Of a DNA stretch of 64,000 nucleotides, positions 19,399-31,100 are shown piece by piece. Numbering within the stretch: the first letter of the stretch is position 1; the number at the start of each line of letters is the position of its first letter. The notes beneath the pieces are model-generated. The model did no database searches. It was not told the DNA's origin and worked only from the letters and a program-made list of their open reading frames with translations. The stretch spans positions 1 through 64,000 of the forward strand of contig VRZD01000010.1 in the NCBI GenBank assembly GCA_016743235.1. Direction: 5' to 3'. The position numbers and the translations under genes were made by a program. This stretch comes from Pantanalinema sp. GBBB05 (GTDB lineage Bacteria; Cyanobacteriota; Cyanobacteriia; Leptolyngbyales; Leptolyngbyaceae).

Positions 19399-22300
19399 AT
19401 GATTCAACATCCTGGGAATCGCTCGATCCACAGCCTGTTTGAGGCGCAAGTCCAACGATCGCCAGAAGCGGTTGCAGCTATTTCAGCAGCGACAGCTTTA
19501 ACGTACCAGGAGTTGAATGAGCGGGCTAATCAACTGGCACGGTATTTACAAACGCTGGGCGTTGGCGCTGAAACATTAGTAGGGATCTGTGTCGAGCGTT
19601 CTCTGGATATGCTAGTCGGTCTGTTAGCTATTCTTAAGGCAGGTGGTGCTTATGTACCGCTGGATCCAGCTTATCCGCAAGAGCGGCTTGCCTGGATGAT
19701 GGCAGACTCGCAGTTATCGTTCCTATTGGCTCAGACTCATACTTTATCAGTCATTCCTGAGCATTCAGCTAAAGTAATTTGCTTAGATACAGAGTGGCAA
19801 ACAATTGCCCAATTTAGTTCTGAAAATCTGCTACCTGTCTCTCCGTATGATTTGGCATACATTATTTATACGTCTGGCTCTACTGGTAAACCCAAGGGGG
19901 TAATGATTGAACATCAATCACTCGTTAATTATGTTCAAGCCGCGATCGTAACCTATGAACTAAAAGCCAGCGATCGAGTTTTACAATTTGCTTCGATTAG
20001 TTTTGATGCTAGTGCAGAAGAAATCTATCCTTGTCTATGTGTGGGGGCAACCCTCATTCTGCGCACCGATTTAATGTTGGCATCGGTAGCCACATTCTTA
20101 CAAACCTGTCAGGATTGGCAACTAACGACTCTGAGTTTACCGACAGCCTATTGGCATCAACTCACGATCGCATTAGAAACTGAAGCACTGACATTACCAA
20201 CCACATTACGGCTGGTCATTATTGGGGGAGAAAAGGCACTACCAGTTCGGGTAGCCGCATGGCAACAGCAAGTTGGTCAATCAGTACGATTATTGAATAC
20301 CTATGGTCCAACAGAATCCACTGTTGTAGCTACCGTTTATGATTTAGCTCAATTTGAGCCATTGTTAACGTCAGGGGAAGTTCCGATCGGGAAACCACTT
20401 CCAAATATTGAAGTCTATCTCCTCGATCACGATCGACAGCCTGTTGCCAGCGGCACAGTGGGGGAACTATATCTCGGTGGAGCCGGATTAGCTCGTGGTT
20501 ATCTGAACCGAGCTGATTTAACTAGTGAAAAATTCATTGCTTATTCATTACCTGAGCAACCCAGCATTCGTCTGTATCGTACTGGAGATTTAGTTCGCTC
20601 CTTACCAGATGGCAATTTGGAGTATTTGGGGCGAATTGATCAACAAGTGAAAATTCGCGGATTTCGGATTGAATTAGGCGAGATTGAAACGTCCTTAGCC
20701 CAACATCCGGAGGTACGAGAAGCTGTAGTCATCGATCGAGAATCGAATACTGGAGAAAAATATCTCGTTGGATATGTCGTCCTCCATCAACAGGGCGTTC
20801 TAACCACTTTAGAACTACGACAACACTTAAAGCAGAAATTGCCTGCTTATATGATTCCGACCATATTTGTGCTGTTGGAAGCCCTACCGCTCACCGCGAA
20901 TGGCAAGATCGATCGCAATACTTTGCCATCGCCTGACCTGACTCAATTTAGTTCATCAGTAGAGTTTATTGCCCCCAGAAACCCGACTGAACAGGAGCTA
21001 GCGGCAATCTGGACAGATGTTTTGCAACTAGACACTGTCAGTATCATGGATCACTTTTTCGAACTGGGTGGTCATTCCCTACTGGGAACACAAGTTATTT
21101 CTCGTATCCGCGATCGCTTTCAGGTAGAACTGCCATTACGCTCTCTCTTCAATGCCCCCACGATCGTTGAACTAGCTCAATTAGTAGATGAACAACGCAC
21201 TCAAGCAATCCAGTTGCCGATCGCCAAAATTCAACCCATTACCCGTAACCAACGGCTTCCCCTATCGTTTGCCCAACAGCGGTTATGGTTTTTGGATCAG
21301 TTAGTCCCCAACAGTTCGTTCTACAACATTCCACAAGCATTACGCTTACAAGGAGAACTCAATCTAGCGGCACTGGAACAAAGTTTAAACGCTATTGTCC
21401 AGCGTCATGAGGCTTTACGCACAACGTTTGTAGTGGTGGATGCCCAGCCTGTTCAGGTGATTGCACCTGAGCTGAATGTGGAATTATCCGTCGTTGATTT
21501 GCGATCGCTAGCTACAGTAGACCGAGAGGCTAAAGGATTACAACTAGTCACTGAGGCAGCCCAACAACCCTTTGATTTAACTCAGGATTCTCTATTTCGT
21601 TGCCAACTTTGGTGCATAGATGCAGAAGAGTATATTCTCTTGATCACGATGCATCACATTATTGCAGATGGCTGGTCGATCGGGGTCTTGATTCGAGAAC
21701 TGGCAGCGCTCTACGAAGCGTTTGTCATGGGTCAACCATCACCTCTAACAGCATTAGCAATTCAGTATGCTGATTTTGCAAGCTGGCAGCGGCAGTGGTT
21801 TCAAGGTGAGGTGCTAGAACAACAACTGGCTTACTGGCAGCAGCAGTTAGCAGGAGCCCCAACGGTATTAGAGCTACCTAGCGATCGCCCGCGTCCCCTC
21901 GTCCAAGCTTTTCGAGGAGGAGTGGCATCATTCCTATTGCCACAGTCTCTTTGCCAAGCGGTAGAGCAATTGAGTCAAGCAATGGAGGTAACTCCGTTTA
22001 TGACGTTGTTTACTGCCTTTCAGATATTACTCTATCGCTACACTGGACAATCAGATATTTTAGTTGGCTCTCCGATCGCAAATCGTCACTATGCTGGAAT
22101 CGAACCCTTAATTGGATTTTTCATTAATACGCTGGTGTTGCGTACTGATCTGACTGGCAATCCTACAGGAATAGAACTGTTACAACGAGTCCGAGAAAAT
22201 GCACTGGCTGCCTATGCCCATCAGGATTTGCCATTTGAACTGTTGGTTGAAGCCATGCAAGCAGTGAGAAATCTTAGTCACACACCATTATTTCAAGTCA

Positions 22301-25300
22301 TGTTTGTGTTGCAAAATGCCCCAACTCCAGCTCTGGAACTGGCTGATTTAACCATGCAACCACTACAACTGGAAAATGGAGCACGATTAGATTGGACGAT
22401 CGCAACAGAAGACTCAGAAGCAGGCTTAGCCCAGTTTGATTTAACGCTTTCCCTGGAATACACCGAACAGGGCATGATTGGTATTTGGGAATACAATGCA
22501 GAGCTGTTTGACGCTGACCGAATAGCGCGGATGGCAGAACATTATCAAATTTTATTAGCAGGGATAGTTGCCAAGCCGGAACAGCGAATATCTGAGTTAG
22601 CAATGTTAACAACGGCTGAACAACAGTTGCTAACTCAATGGAACCGAACTACTAACGTATTTGTTTCTCAGCTATGTATTCATCAGTTATTTGAAGCCCA
22701 AGTCCAGCGATCGCCCGATGCCATTGCTGTGATTAGTCATTCGACTCAACTGACCTACCGAGAACTAAACCACCGATCACATCAGCTCGCTTGTTACCTC
22801 CAGGAACAAGGTATTCAACCAGATGACCTAGTGGGGTTATGTGTTGAACGTTCTATAGATATGTTAGTCGGCATGTTAGGAATTCTGAAGGCAGGAGGAA
22901 CCTATGTTCCGATCGATCCCAGTTATCCACCAGAACGGATTACCAATATAGTCTCAGATGCCCAAGTATCCGTTGTCTTAACACAAGCTAAGTGGTTATC
23001 TATCCTACCCAACGTCGCTGTTACAGCCCTTTGTTTAGATCGAGACTGGGAACAAATAGCATTGGCAGAAGCAGATTTAGTCTGCCAGAGTCAAGCTGAG
23101 CATCTAGCCTATGTCATTTACACCTCTGGTTCGACTGGTAAACCCAAGGGGGTGATGATTGAGCATCGATCGCTCGTGAACTTTACCCAGGCAGCTATCA
23201 CTGATTATCAGTTAACGGCGAGTGATCGAGTCTTACAATTTGCCTCGATTAGCTTTGATACTGCCGCAGAGGAAATTTATCCTTGTTTGTGTGTAGGTGG
23301 GACGGTAGTACTTCGAACCGATGAGATGTTAGGTTCGGTAGCTACGTTCTTACAACAGTGTCAAGCATTAAACGTAACTGTGTTGGATTTACCTACCGCC
23401 TACTGGCATCAATTAACCATCCAACTGGCAGCATCACGTTTATCACTACCGCCCACTCTAAGATTAGTGATTATTGGTGGTGAAGCGGCTTTACCCGCTC
23501 AACTCACGCTCTGGAAAACTTGGGTCGGTGAAGTTCCCAAGTTAGTAAATACCTATGGACCAACGGAAGCCACGATCGTCACAACAACGCATTTACTTGC
23601 ACAATTAGAATGCACTCATCCAGGAACCAGTGTCCCGATTGGTAAACCAATTGCTAATACAGCCGCCTATGTATTAGATCGGGATTTGCAGCCAGTTCCG
23701 ATTGGGGTTCCGGGTGAATTGCATATTGGGGGAATGGGATTAGCCAGAGGCTATTTACATCGTCCCGAGCTAACAGCAGAAAAATTTATTCTATGGCGTG
23801 ATGCAACTCGCCTTTACAAAACAGGAGATTTAGTTCGTTATCAACCCGATGGGAATTTAGAGTATCTGGGGCGAATTGATCAGCAGGTCAAGATTCGGGG
23901 ATTCCGCATTGAGTTAGGTGAAGTTGAGGCAGCATTGGGGCAGCATCCAGACGTTCAGGAGGTGGCAGTTATTGCTCGGGAAGATACTCCAGGCGATAAA
24001 CGCTTAGTTGCTTATGTCGTGTCAAACCTGATTCCCGATCGTTTACCAATGCAAGTTCCCTGTGTACTTGAAATTGGTGATCAGCAGACGGAAGTCCAAA
24101 CTGAGGATATTTCAGTGGGTGGGGTAGGTCTGATTGGCGTTTCTGAGGCTTGGCAACGGGGGCAACCGATCCGTTTGGGATTACCATTGCCGATCGCAAC
24201 CGAAATCATCTGGCTGAAAGGACAAGTTGCATGGCAACAAGACCAACGCGTCGGCATTCAGTTAGAGTTAACCTCAGCTCAACAGTCCATGATGCAGCAT
24301 AGTGTTAACCATATTCTGGAAGCCCAGGGATTTTTGAAAACTCTGCAACGCACTCTAACGGGGAATCTGCGGGAGTATCTGCGGACCAAGCTACCGGAGT
24401 ATATGCTTCCTTCCACCTTTGTGCTGTTAACGACCTTGCCCCTAACTGTTAATGGCAAGATCGATCGTAAAGCACTACCCATCCCTGATCAAACTCGCTT
24501 TGGAGCAGATACAGACTTTGTAGCTCCTCGGACTCCAATTGAAGAAGTCATAGTGGGTGTGTGGTCAGAGGTTTTAAGCTTACGCAGTATTAGCATCCAT
24601 GACAACTTTTTTGAATTGGGCGGTCACTCTTTACTGGGGGTACAAATTATTTCTCGGCTACGCACAATTTTTCACGTGGATCTGCCATTACGGTGTTTAT
24701 TTGAGTCGCCGACGATCGCGGGTCTGGCACAACAGTTAGAAGCCGCTAGATCACAGACTACTCAAGCTTTCACCCCACCCTTGTTGCCAGTCGATCGCCA
24801 GCCATTCTTACCACTATCGTTTTCGCAAGAGATGATGTGGGTATTAGCCCAACTGCAACCGCAAGTTCCCTACTACAATCATACGTTTACCTTACGTTGG
24901 TCTGGTTCGCTCAATGTGATGGCTCTAGAGCAAGCATTAGCCACCATTATCCGACGACATGAAATTTGGCGCACCACTTACACGATCGTGAATGATGCCC
25001 CTGTGCAAGTGATTCATGCTAACCCAAGCTTCGGATTGCGGTTTGTCGATTTGCGCCACCTACCCTTATCAGAACGAGCACCAGAGGCAATTCGGCAGGT
25101 GACGGCAGAGGTGCAACAGCCCTTTGATTTAACGTCCGATTTATTGATTCGAGCGACATTAGTTCAATCTGATCAGACAGATTATCAATTGTTTTTGACC
25201 CTGCATCATATCGGCTATGACGGAATTTCGCTGCATATTTTCCTCCGAGAACTCGATCTCCTCTATACGGCGATTTGCGCAGGACAACCGTCTCCCTTAC

Positions 25301-28050
25301 CAGAATTACCCCTGCAATATGCCGATTACGCTTGCTGGCAACGGCAATGCTTACAGGCAGAAATCCTAGAGCCACGGTTAGCCTATTGGCAGCAACAACT
25401 TGCCGAACTGCCCAGTTTACAATTACCGTTCGATCGCCCTCGTCCAGCCGCCCCCACCTTAGCTGGAGCCAGCTATGATTTGAAGTTCGCTAAAGCTCTA
25501 ACTGAGCAACTCAAACAACTTTCACGCCAAGCAGGAGTGACCCTATTTATCACTCTACAAGCAGCATTTCAAACCCTGTTAGCTCGCTATACAGGACAGA
25601 CGGATATTCCAGTGGGTTTCATCACGGCTGGACGCGATCGCCCAGAGCTAGAAGGACTGTTGGGTTTCTTTGCCAATTTCCTGGTGTTACGCACTGATCT
25701 ATCAGGTAATCCCAATTTCCGGGAACTCCTAGTCCGGGTGCGTGAAGTGGCATTAGCCGCTTACACTCATGAACTGCCATTCCAAAAGTTAGTAGAAGTG
25801 CTGCGATCGGAACGCCAATTGGGACAAAATCCGTTGTATCAAGTGATGTTGTTGCTTGATCCAGCATTGCCAGAGACCGATTCTGGTTGGACAGTTCAGT
25901 ATCCTAGCCCGATCGAGAATGGCACGGTCACCTGTGATTTGTTAATTACATTAAGCGAAGGTTCAGAGGGCATCACTGGGCAGATTAGCTATAGCACAGA
26001 GCTATTTAATCCAGAGACGATCGTGCGGATGGCAGGGCATTTGCAGATGTTACTGGAGGGTATTGTGGCTGATCCAGAACAAACCCTAGCAGAACTACCT
26101 CTCCTCACATTGAACGAACAAAAGCAACTCCAACAATGGCAGCAAACTCAGGTCGATTATGATCTAAATCGTTGTTTACATGAATGGATTGAAGCTCAGG
26201 TAGAACAAACTCCAGATGCGATCGCAGTACGATTTGAACAACAGGTATTGACGTATCGAGAGTTAAACCAGCAGGCGAATCAACTCGCTCATTATCTCAA
26301 TCAACAAGGTGTTCGACCAGAGGTGCTAGTCGGCATCTGTGTGGAGCGTTCTCTCGCCATGATTATTGGGCTACTTGGGATATTGAAGGCTGGAGGAGCC
26401 TATGTTCCCTTTGATCCAGGCTATCCCCAAGAGCGATTAGCCTTCATGCTGGAAGATACTCAAGTGCCGATTCTGCTCACCCAGTCCCATTTAATTGATC
26501 GCTTACCGCCGCACCAGGCTCAAACGATTTGTCTGGATCGACATTGGGAGCATATCGCTCAGTCTCCAACTCATAATCCTACTAGTGGAGTAACTGCTAC
26601 TAACTTAGCGTATGTGATTTATACCTCTGGTTCTACAGGTAAACCGAAAGGGGCCATGAACGCTCACTACAGCATTTGTAATCGGTTGTTGTGGATGCAG
26701 GATACCTATCAATTAACGGCAAGCGATCGGGTACTGCAAAAAACACCCTTTAGTTTTGATGTCTCCGTATGGGAGCTTTTTTGGCCGTTAATGACAGGGG
26801 CACAGCTAGTGATGGCTCGTCCCGAGGGGCATAAGGACGCCAGCTATTTAGTCCAGTTAATTGCCGAACAACACATCACAACGCTACACTTTGTGCCTTC
26901 GATGTTGAGAGTTTTCTTAGAAGAACCCAACTTAAACCAGTGCCATCGGATTCGGCAAGTGATGTGTAGTGGAGAAGCCTTATCAGTTGAGCTACAGGAG
27001 CGCTTTTTTACTCGCCTATCGGCTGAATTGCATAATCTGTATGGACCGACCGAAGCGGCGGTAGATGTAACCTTCTGGAACTGTCAGCCCAATACAGGGT
27101 TAAGTACCGTGCCGATCGGTCACCCCATCTCAAACACGCAAATTTACCTGCTTGATTCTCAGCTTCAACCTGTGCCTGTAGGCGTTCCGGGTGAACTCTA
27201 TATTGGTGGGGTTAATGTGGCGAGAGGCTATCTAAATCGCCCTGAGTTGACCGCAGAACGCTTTATTGCTAACCCGTTGCCAATTCTACCTGGAATGACC
27301 ACTCGTCCAGCTTGGAGCGATCGTCTCTATAAAACGGGGGATCTGGCACGATATCGTCCCGATGGCGCGATCGAGTATTTGGGACGAATTGATCATCAGG
27401 TAAAAATTCGAGGATTTCGGATTGAGCTAGGGGAAATCGAAGCGGTTTTGGGGCAATACCCTACGGTGCGGACTGTAGTGGTTTTGGATCGGGAAATGGC
27501 ATCAGGGGATCGGCAACTAGTGGCTTATGTCGTTCCAGTAGCAGAGAAAGTGATTGTCCCCTATGATCTCCAAGCTTTTTTACAACGCAAACTACCGGAG
27601 TATATGGTGCCGAGTGCATTTGTCACACTGGATCAATTGCCGGTCACAGCAAATGGCAAACTGGATCGCAAAGCGTTGCCTGTCCCTGAGGCCCTTCAAT
27701 CCCACTTAGGTAGTCAGTTTGTTGCACCGCGAACAACTACAGAAAGGGCTTTAGCCGTAATTTGGCAAGAAGTGTTGGAGCTTGAACAGGTTGGCATTCA
27801 TGACCACTTTTTAGAGCTAGGTGGACACTCGTTATTGGTGACCCAGGTGATCTCACGATCGCGACAGGCATTTCAAGTAGAGCTGGCTTTCCGTCACTTA
27901 TTTGAAGCACCCACGATCGCGGAATTAGCCGTTGTCATTGAGGAACTGCAAAGTACTGCTTCCTCCCGCACCAGTAGCATCACCGCCCTATCACGAGATG
28001 CCCGACGGATCAAACGATCGGTTCTTACCAAACCTACTCCCGAGTCATGA
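19399..28050 (+). CDS. non-ribosomal peptide synthetase, A-T-C-A(PilZ)-T-C-A-T
   Basis: A 2883-residue three-module synthetase. Domains: A1 about 10-510; carrier T1 with LGGHS Ser 560; C1 about 620-1060 with HHIIADG at 752; A2 about 1090-1695, interrupted by a PilZ-like insert at about 1540-1650; T2 Ser 1744; C2 about 1800-2230 with HHIGYDG near 1936; A3 about 2255-2760; T3 Ser 2811; then a basic tail (RDARRIKR) resembling a docking segment. It opens directly with an A domain, so it is a loading module without starter C or acyl ligase. By specificity-pocket alignment to PheA, A3 reads DVWHMSLVD(K), close to the known serine code. A1 reads DAESIGTVV(K) and A2 DTEDIGTIV(K), nearer codes for basic residues such as Lys (weak). 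No epimerase. The next NRPS gene begins 69 bases downstream. Confidence 0.95.
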   Translation: MIQHPGNRSIHSLFEAQVQRSPEAVAAISAATALTYQELNERANQLARYLQTLGVGAETLVGICVERSLDMLVGLLAILKAGGAYVPLDPAYPQERLAWMMADSQLSFLLAQTHTLSVIPEHSAKVICLDTEWQTIAQFSSENLLPVSPYDLAYIIYTSGSTGKPKGVMIEHQSLVNYVQAAIVTYELKASDRVLQFASISFDASAEEIYPCLCVGATLILRTDLMLASVATFLQTCQDWQLTTLSLPTAYWHQLTIALETEALTLPTTLRLVIIGGEKALPVRVAAWQQQVGQSVRLLNTYGPTESTVVATVYDLAQFEPLLTSGEVPIGKPLPNIEVYLLDHDRQPVASGTVGELYLGGAGLARGYLNRADLTSEKFIAYSLPEQPSIRLYRTGDLVRSLPDGNLEYLGRIDQQVKIRGFRIELGEIETSLAQHPEVREAVVIDRESNTGEKYLVGYVVLHQQGVLTTLELRQHLKQKLPAYMIPTIFVLLEALPLTANGKIDRNTLPSPDLTQFSSSVEFIAPRNPTEQELAAIWTDVLQLDTVSIMDHFFELGGHSLLGTQVISRIRDRFQVELPLRSLFNAPTIVELAQLVDEQRTQAIQLPIAKIQPITRNQRLPLSFAQQRLWFLDQLVPNSSFYNIPQALRLQGELNLAALEQSLNAIVQRHEALRTTFVVVDAQPVQVIAPELNVELSVVDLRSLATVDREAKGLQLVTEAAQQPFDLTQDSLFRCQLWCIDAEEYILLITMHHIIADGWSIGVLIRELAALYEAFVMGQPSPLTALAIQYADFASWQRQWFQGEVLEQQLAYWQQQLAGAPTVLELPSDRPRPLVQAFRGGVASFLLPQSLCQAVEQLSQAMEVTPFMTLFTAFQILLYRYTGQSDILVGSPIANRHYAGIEPLIGFFINTLVLRTDLTGNPTGIELLQRVRENALAAYAHQDLPFELLVEAMQAVRNLSHTPLFQVMFVLQNAPTPALELADLTMQPLQLENGARLDWTIATEDSEAGLAQFDLTLSLEYTEQGMIGIWEYNAELFDADRIARMAEHYQILLAGIVAKPEQRISELAMLTTAEQQLLTQWNRTTNVFVSQLCIHQLFEAQVQRSPDAIAVISHSTQLTYRELNHRSHQLACYLQEQGIQPDDLVGLCVERSIDMLVGMLGILKAGGTYVPIDPSYPPERITNIVSDAQVSVVLTQAKWLSILPNVAVTALCLDRDWEQIALAEADLVCQSQAEHLAYVIYTSGSTGKPKGVMIEHRSLVNFTQAAITDYQLTASDRVLQFASISFDTAAEEIYPCLCVGGTVVLRTDEMLGSVATFLQQCQALNVTVLDLPTAYWHQLTIQLAASRLSLPPTLRLVIIGGEAALPAQLTLWKTWVGEVPKLVNTYGPTEATIVTTTHLLAQLECTHPGTSVPIGKPIANTAAYVLDRDLQPVPIGVPGELHIGGMGLARGYLHRPELTAEKFILWRDATRLYKTGDLVRYQPDGNLEYLGRIDQQVKIRGFRIELGEVEAALGQHPDVQEVAVIAREDTPGDKRLVAYVVSNLIPDRLPMQVPCVLEIGDQQTEVQTEDISVGGVGLIGVSEAWQRGQPIRLGLPLPIATEIIWLKGQVAWQQDQRVGIQLELTSAQQSMMQHSVNHILEAQGFLKTLQRTLTGNLREYLRTKLPEYMLPSTFVLLTTLPLTVNGKIDRKALPIPDQTRFGADTDFVAPRTPIEEVIVGVWSEVLSLRSISIHDNFFELGGHSLLGVQIISRLRTIFHVDLPLRCLFESPTIAGLAQQLEAARSQTTQAFTPPLLPVDRQPFLPLSFSQEMMWVLAQLQPQVPYYNHTFTLRWSGSLNVMALEQALATIIRRHEIWRTTYTIVNDAPVQVIHANPSFGLRFVDLRHLPLSERAPEAIRQVTAEVQQPFDLTSDLLIRATLVQSDQTDYQLFLTLHHIGYDGISLHIFLRELDLLYTAICAGQPSPLPELPLQYADYACWQRQCLQAEILEPRLAYWQQQLAELPSLQLPFDRPRPAAPTLAGASYDLKFAKALTEQLKQLSRQAGVTLFITLQAAFQTLLARYTGQTDIPVGFITAGRDRPELEGLLGFFANFLVLRTDLSGNPNFRELLVRVREVALAAYTHELPFQKLVEVLRSERQLGQNPLYQVMLLLDPALPETDSGWTVQYPSPIENGTVTCDLLITLSEGSEGITGQISYSTELFNPETIVRMAGHLQMLLEGIVADPEQTLAELPLLTLNEQKQLQQWQQTQVDYDLNRCLHEWIEAQVEQTPDAIAVRFEQQVLTYRELNQQANQLAHYLNQQGVRPEVLVGICVERSLAMIIGLLGILKAGGAYVPFDPGYPQERLAFMLEDTQVPILLTQSHLIDRLPPHQAQTICLDRHWEHIAQSPTHNPTSGVTATNLAYVIYTSGSTGKPKGAMNAHYSICNRLLWMQDTYQLTASDRVLQKTPFSFDVSVWELFWPLMTGAQLVMARPEGHKDASYLVQLIAEQHITTLHFVPSMLRVFLEEPNLNQCHRIRQVMCSGEALSVELQERFFTRLSAELHNLYGPTEAAVDVTFWNCQPNTGLSTVPIGHPISNTQIYLLDSQLQPVPVGVPGELYIGGVNVARGYLNRPELTAERFIANPLPILPGMTTRPAWSDRLYKTGDLARYRPDGAIEYLGRIDHQVKIRGFRIELGEIEAVLGQYPTVRTVVVLDREMASGDRQLVAYVVPVAEKVIVPYDLQAFLQRKLPEYMVPSAFVTLDQLPVTANGKLDRKALPVPEALQSHLGSQFVAPRTTTERALAVIWQEVLELEQVGIHDHFLELGGHSLLVTQVISRSRQAFQVELAFRHLFEAPTIAELAVVIEELQSTASSRTSSITALSRDARRIKRSVLTKPTPES
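24016..24348 (+). other. PilZ-like insert in adenylation domain A2
   Basis: About 110 residues (1540-1650 of the synthetase) sit between core A8 (KIRGFRIELGEVE) plus the strand LVAYVV, and the A10 end (NGKIDRKAL). The insert reads PDRLPMQVPCVLEI, then EDISVGGVGLIG with an exact DxSxxG (D1570, S1572, G1575), then QPIRLGLPLP, LKGQVAWQQDQRVGIQLEL and a helix rich in Gln/His. This order (R-P motif, DxSxxG, polar-hydrophobic strands, V-W...GV/I.F/L) is that of PilZ domains, the best known cyclic-di-GMP receptors. Only the second Arg of the usual RxxxR is present (R1548); the first is replaced by Leu. Assigned by eye. Confidence 0.65.
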
Positions 28051-28119
28051 AACGGTAAGCCAATTAATCTTTGTCACTCTCAATCGATTCGCTGTGCACT
28101 ACTCGCTAGGAGGATGAAA

Positions 28120-31100
28120 ATGCTATCTAATGTTAATGACATTGTTGTTGAAGAACTATTAGATGATGAACTACTCATCTTTCCAACATCTTTTGCTCAA
28201 CAGCGCTTGTGGTTTTTAGATCAGTTAATTCCGGATAGCCCGTTGTACAACTTACCAGTGGTAGTACGACTGCAAGGATTACTAGATATTCCAGCCTTAG
28301 AACAGAGTTTGCAGACAATTGGGCAACGTCATGAAAGTTTGCGTACTACGTTCGCTCTGATTGATGATGAAGCAGTACAAGTGATTCATCCCGATAGCTG
28401 CCAGAGATTGACGATCGTCGATCTACGGCATTTCCCAGAGCCCGATCGCAGATTAGAAGTAGAACGATTAGCCAATCAAGTTGCTCAACAACCGTTTGAT
28501 CTGAGTGCGTTACCATTAATGCGTAGCACACTGCTGAAGTGTACTGACACAGACCATATTTTGCTACTGACCTTGCACCATATTGTGTCAGACCTGTGGT
28601 CATTTAATGTGTTGTTTCGGGAATTGTCTACACTTTATACAGCATTCGTTCAAGGTCAGCCGAATCCCTTACCAGAACTCCCCATTCAGTATGCTGACTT
28701 TGCCCAATGGCAGCGAGACTGGCTGCAGGGAGAAGTACAGGCGAAGTTACTCAATTATTGGACAAAGCAATTGAGTGGCAATTTACCAGTATTGCAACTC
28801 CCCATCGATCGCCCGCGTCCAAGCGTCCAAAGCTTTCAGGGAGCGACCTATTCCTTCACAATTAGTAATTCAGTTCTAAGTTCATTAAGGATGATCGCTC
28901 AACAAGAAGCAGTCACCCTATTTATGTTGCTATTAGCAGCATTTAAATCGTTGTTATATCGCTACACGGGACAAACAGATATTCTGATTGGTTCACCGAT
29001 CGCAAATCGCGATCGCGTCGAAATTGAAGGCTTAATTGGCTTTTTCGTTAACACTTTGGTACTACGGACTGATCTATCCAGTGATCCTAGCATTCGAGAA
29101 CTCCTTAAACAGGTACGACGGGTTACTCTAGAGGCTTATGAACATCAAGATTTGCCATTTGAACAGTTAGTAGAAGCCTTACATCCCGATCGAAGTCTCA
29201 GTCAAAATCCTTTATTTCAAGTGATGTTTGTCTTCCAGAATGCTGGCACACCATCGCTAGGCAAGGATCTGGAATTAAGTTTCTGTAACATCGAAAGTCA
29301 TACTGCTAAATTCGATTTAACTCTTGCCGTTGAAGAGGAAATTGATCACCTGAGTGTTGAGATTGAATATAGTACCGATTTATTTGAACCGGAAACGATT
29401 AGCCGGATAGCAGGGCATTTCCAAACTCTGTTAGCTGGGATTACTACGAATGTTGAACAACGGATTTCTCAGCTACCTTTGCTGACACCAACCGAGCAGC
29501 AACAATGGCAAGCTTGGAATCAGACGCAGGTAGAGTATCCCCTCGAAATTTGTTTGCATCAATGGATTGAGGCACAGGTTGAACGGACACCGGAGGCGAT
29601 CTCTGTTGATTTTGCTGGACAACAACTGACCTACCAAGATCTAAATCAACGCGCAAATCAGTTAGCTCATTACTTACAACAGCAAGGTGTTCAACCAGAT
29701 GGATTAGTGGGAATTTGTCTAGAGCGATCGCTTGAACTGGTTGTAGGTCTGCTGGGAATTCTGAAAGCCGGTGGGGCTTATATTCCTCTTGATCCAGGGT
29801 ATCCAAGGGAACGATTAGCGTTTATGCTGTCAGACTCGCAAGTACCGATCCTGCTAACTCAAGCCAATTTAGTCAGGCAACTGCCAGAGCATTCTGCCCA
29901 GATCATTTGTCTTGATCGAGACTGGCAGACGATCGCACAACAGCCTGATCAGAATCTGCCTACCAAGGTCACTGCCGAGCATTTAGCCTATGTGATTTAT
30001 ACCTCTGGTTCTACAGGTAAACCCAAAGGGGCGATGAATACACATCGGGGAATTTGTAATCGGTTGTTATGGATGCAGGATACCTATCAATTAACGACCG
30101 ACGATCGGGTCTTACAAAAAACTCCCTTCAGTTTTGACGTTTCAGTATGGGAATTTTTCTGGCCATTAATGACTGGTGCCAGATTAGTCGTGGCTCGCCC
30201 CGAAGGGCATAAAGATCCGGCTTATCTAGTGCAGTTAATTGTGGAGCAACAGATCACCACATTGCACTTTGTCCCTTCAATGCTGCAAGTGTTTTTAGAA
30301 GAGTTCAATGTGGAAACATGCAGTGGGATTAAACGGATTATCTGTAGCGGTGAAGCTTTGCCTGTCAGCCTCCAGCAACGTTGTTTAGAGCGACTCAAAC
30401 AGGTAGAACTGCATAACTTATATGGTCCAACGGAGGCAGCTGTTGATGTTACCTGTTGGCAATGTCGAACGGATCGAACGTTGCGGTCTGTACCAATTGG
30501 ATACCCGATCGCGAATACGCAAATTTATCTATTAGATGCTGATTTAAACCCTGTGCCAATCGGGGTGCCTGGAGAGTTACATATTGGGGGGGTGGGATTA
30601 GCGAGAGGTTACCTAAACCGCCCAGAGTTAACCGCAGAACGCTTTATTACCAATCCGTTTTATCAAGCCGGCTTGGGTAGAAATCAGCTTTCAGAGCGGT
30701 TATATAAAACGGGAGATCTAGCGCGTTACCGCACTGATGGCGCGATCGAGTATTTAGGGCGAATTGATTACCAGGTGAAAATCCGGGGATTTCGGATTGA
30801 GTTAGGGGAAATTGAAGCAGCGCTGATGCAGCATCCTGACATACAAGAAGCCATTGTTGTCGTGCAGGAGGAGAAATCTAATCAGAAAGCTTTAGTTGCT
30901 TATATCGTGACTAATCTATTGCCAAACCGAATTCCGATACAATGTCAAGGTTGGTTACAGATTAATCACCAACAACTGATTGCCGTCACAACTGCCGACT
31001 TGTCGAGCGATGGCGCCTGTTTAGTAGGTGTACCCGCGATCGTTCAACCCGATCAAACCGTAAAGCTCGGCTTGAAATTACCGGGAATCACGGAGGAACA

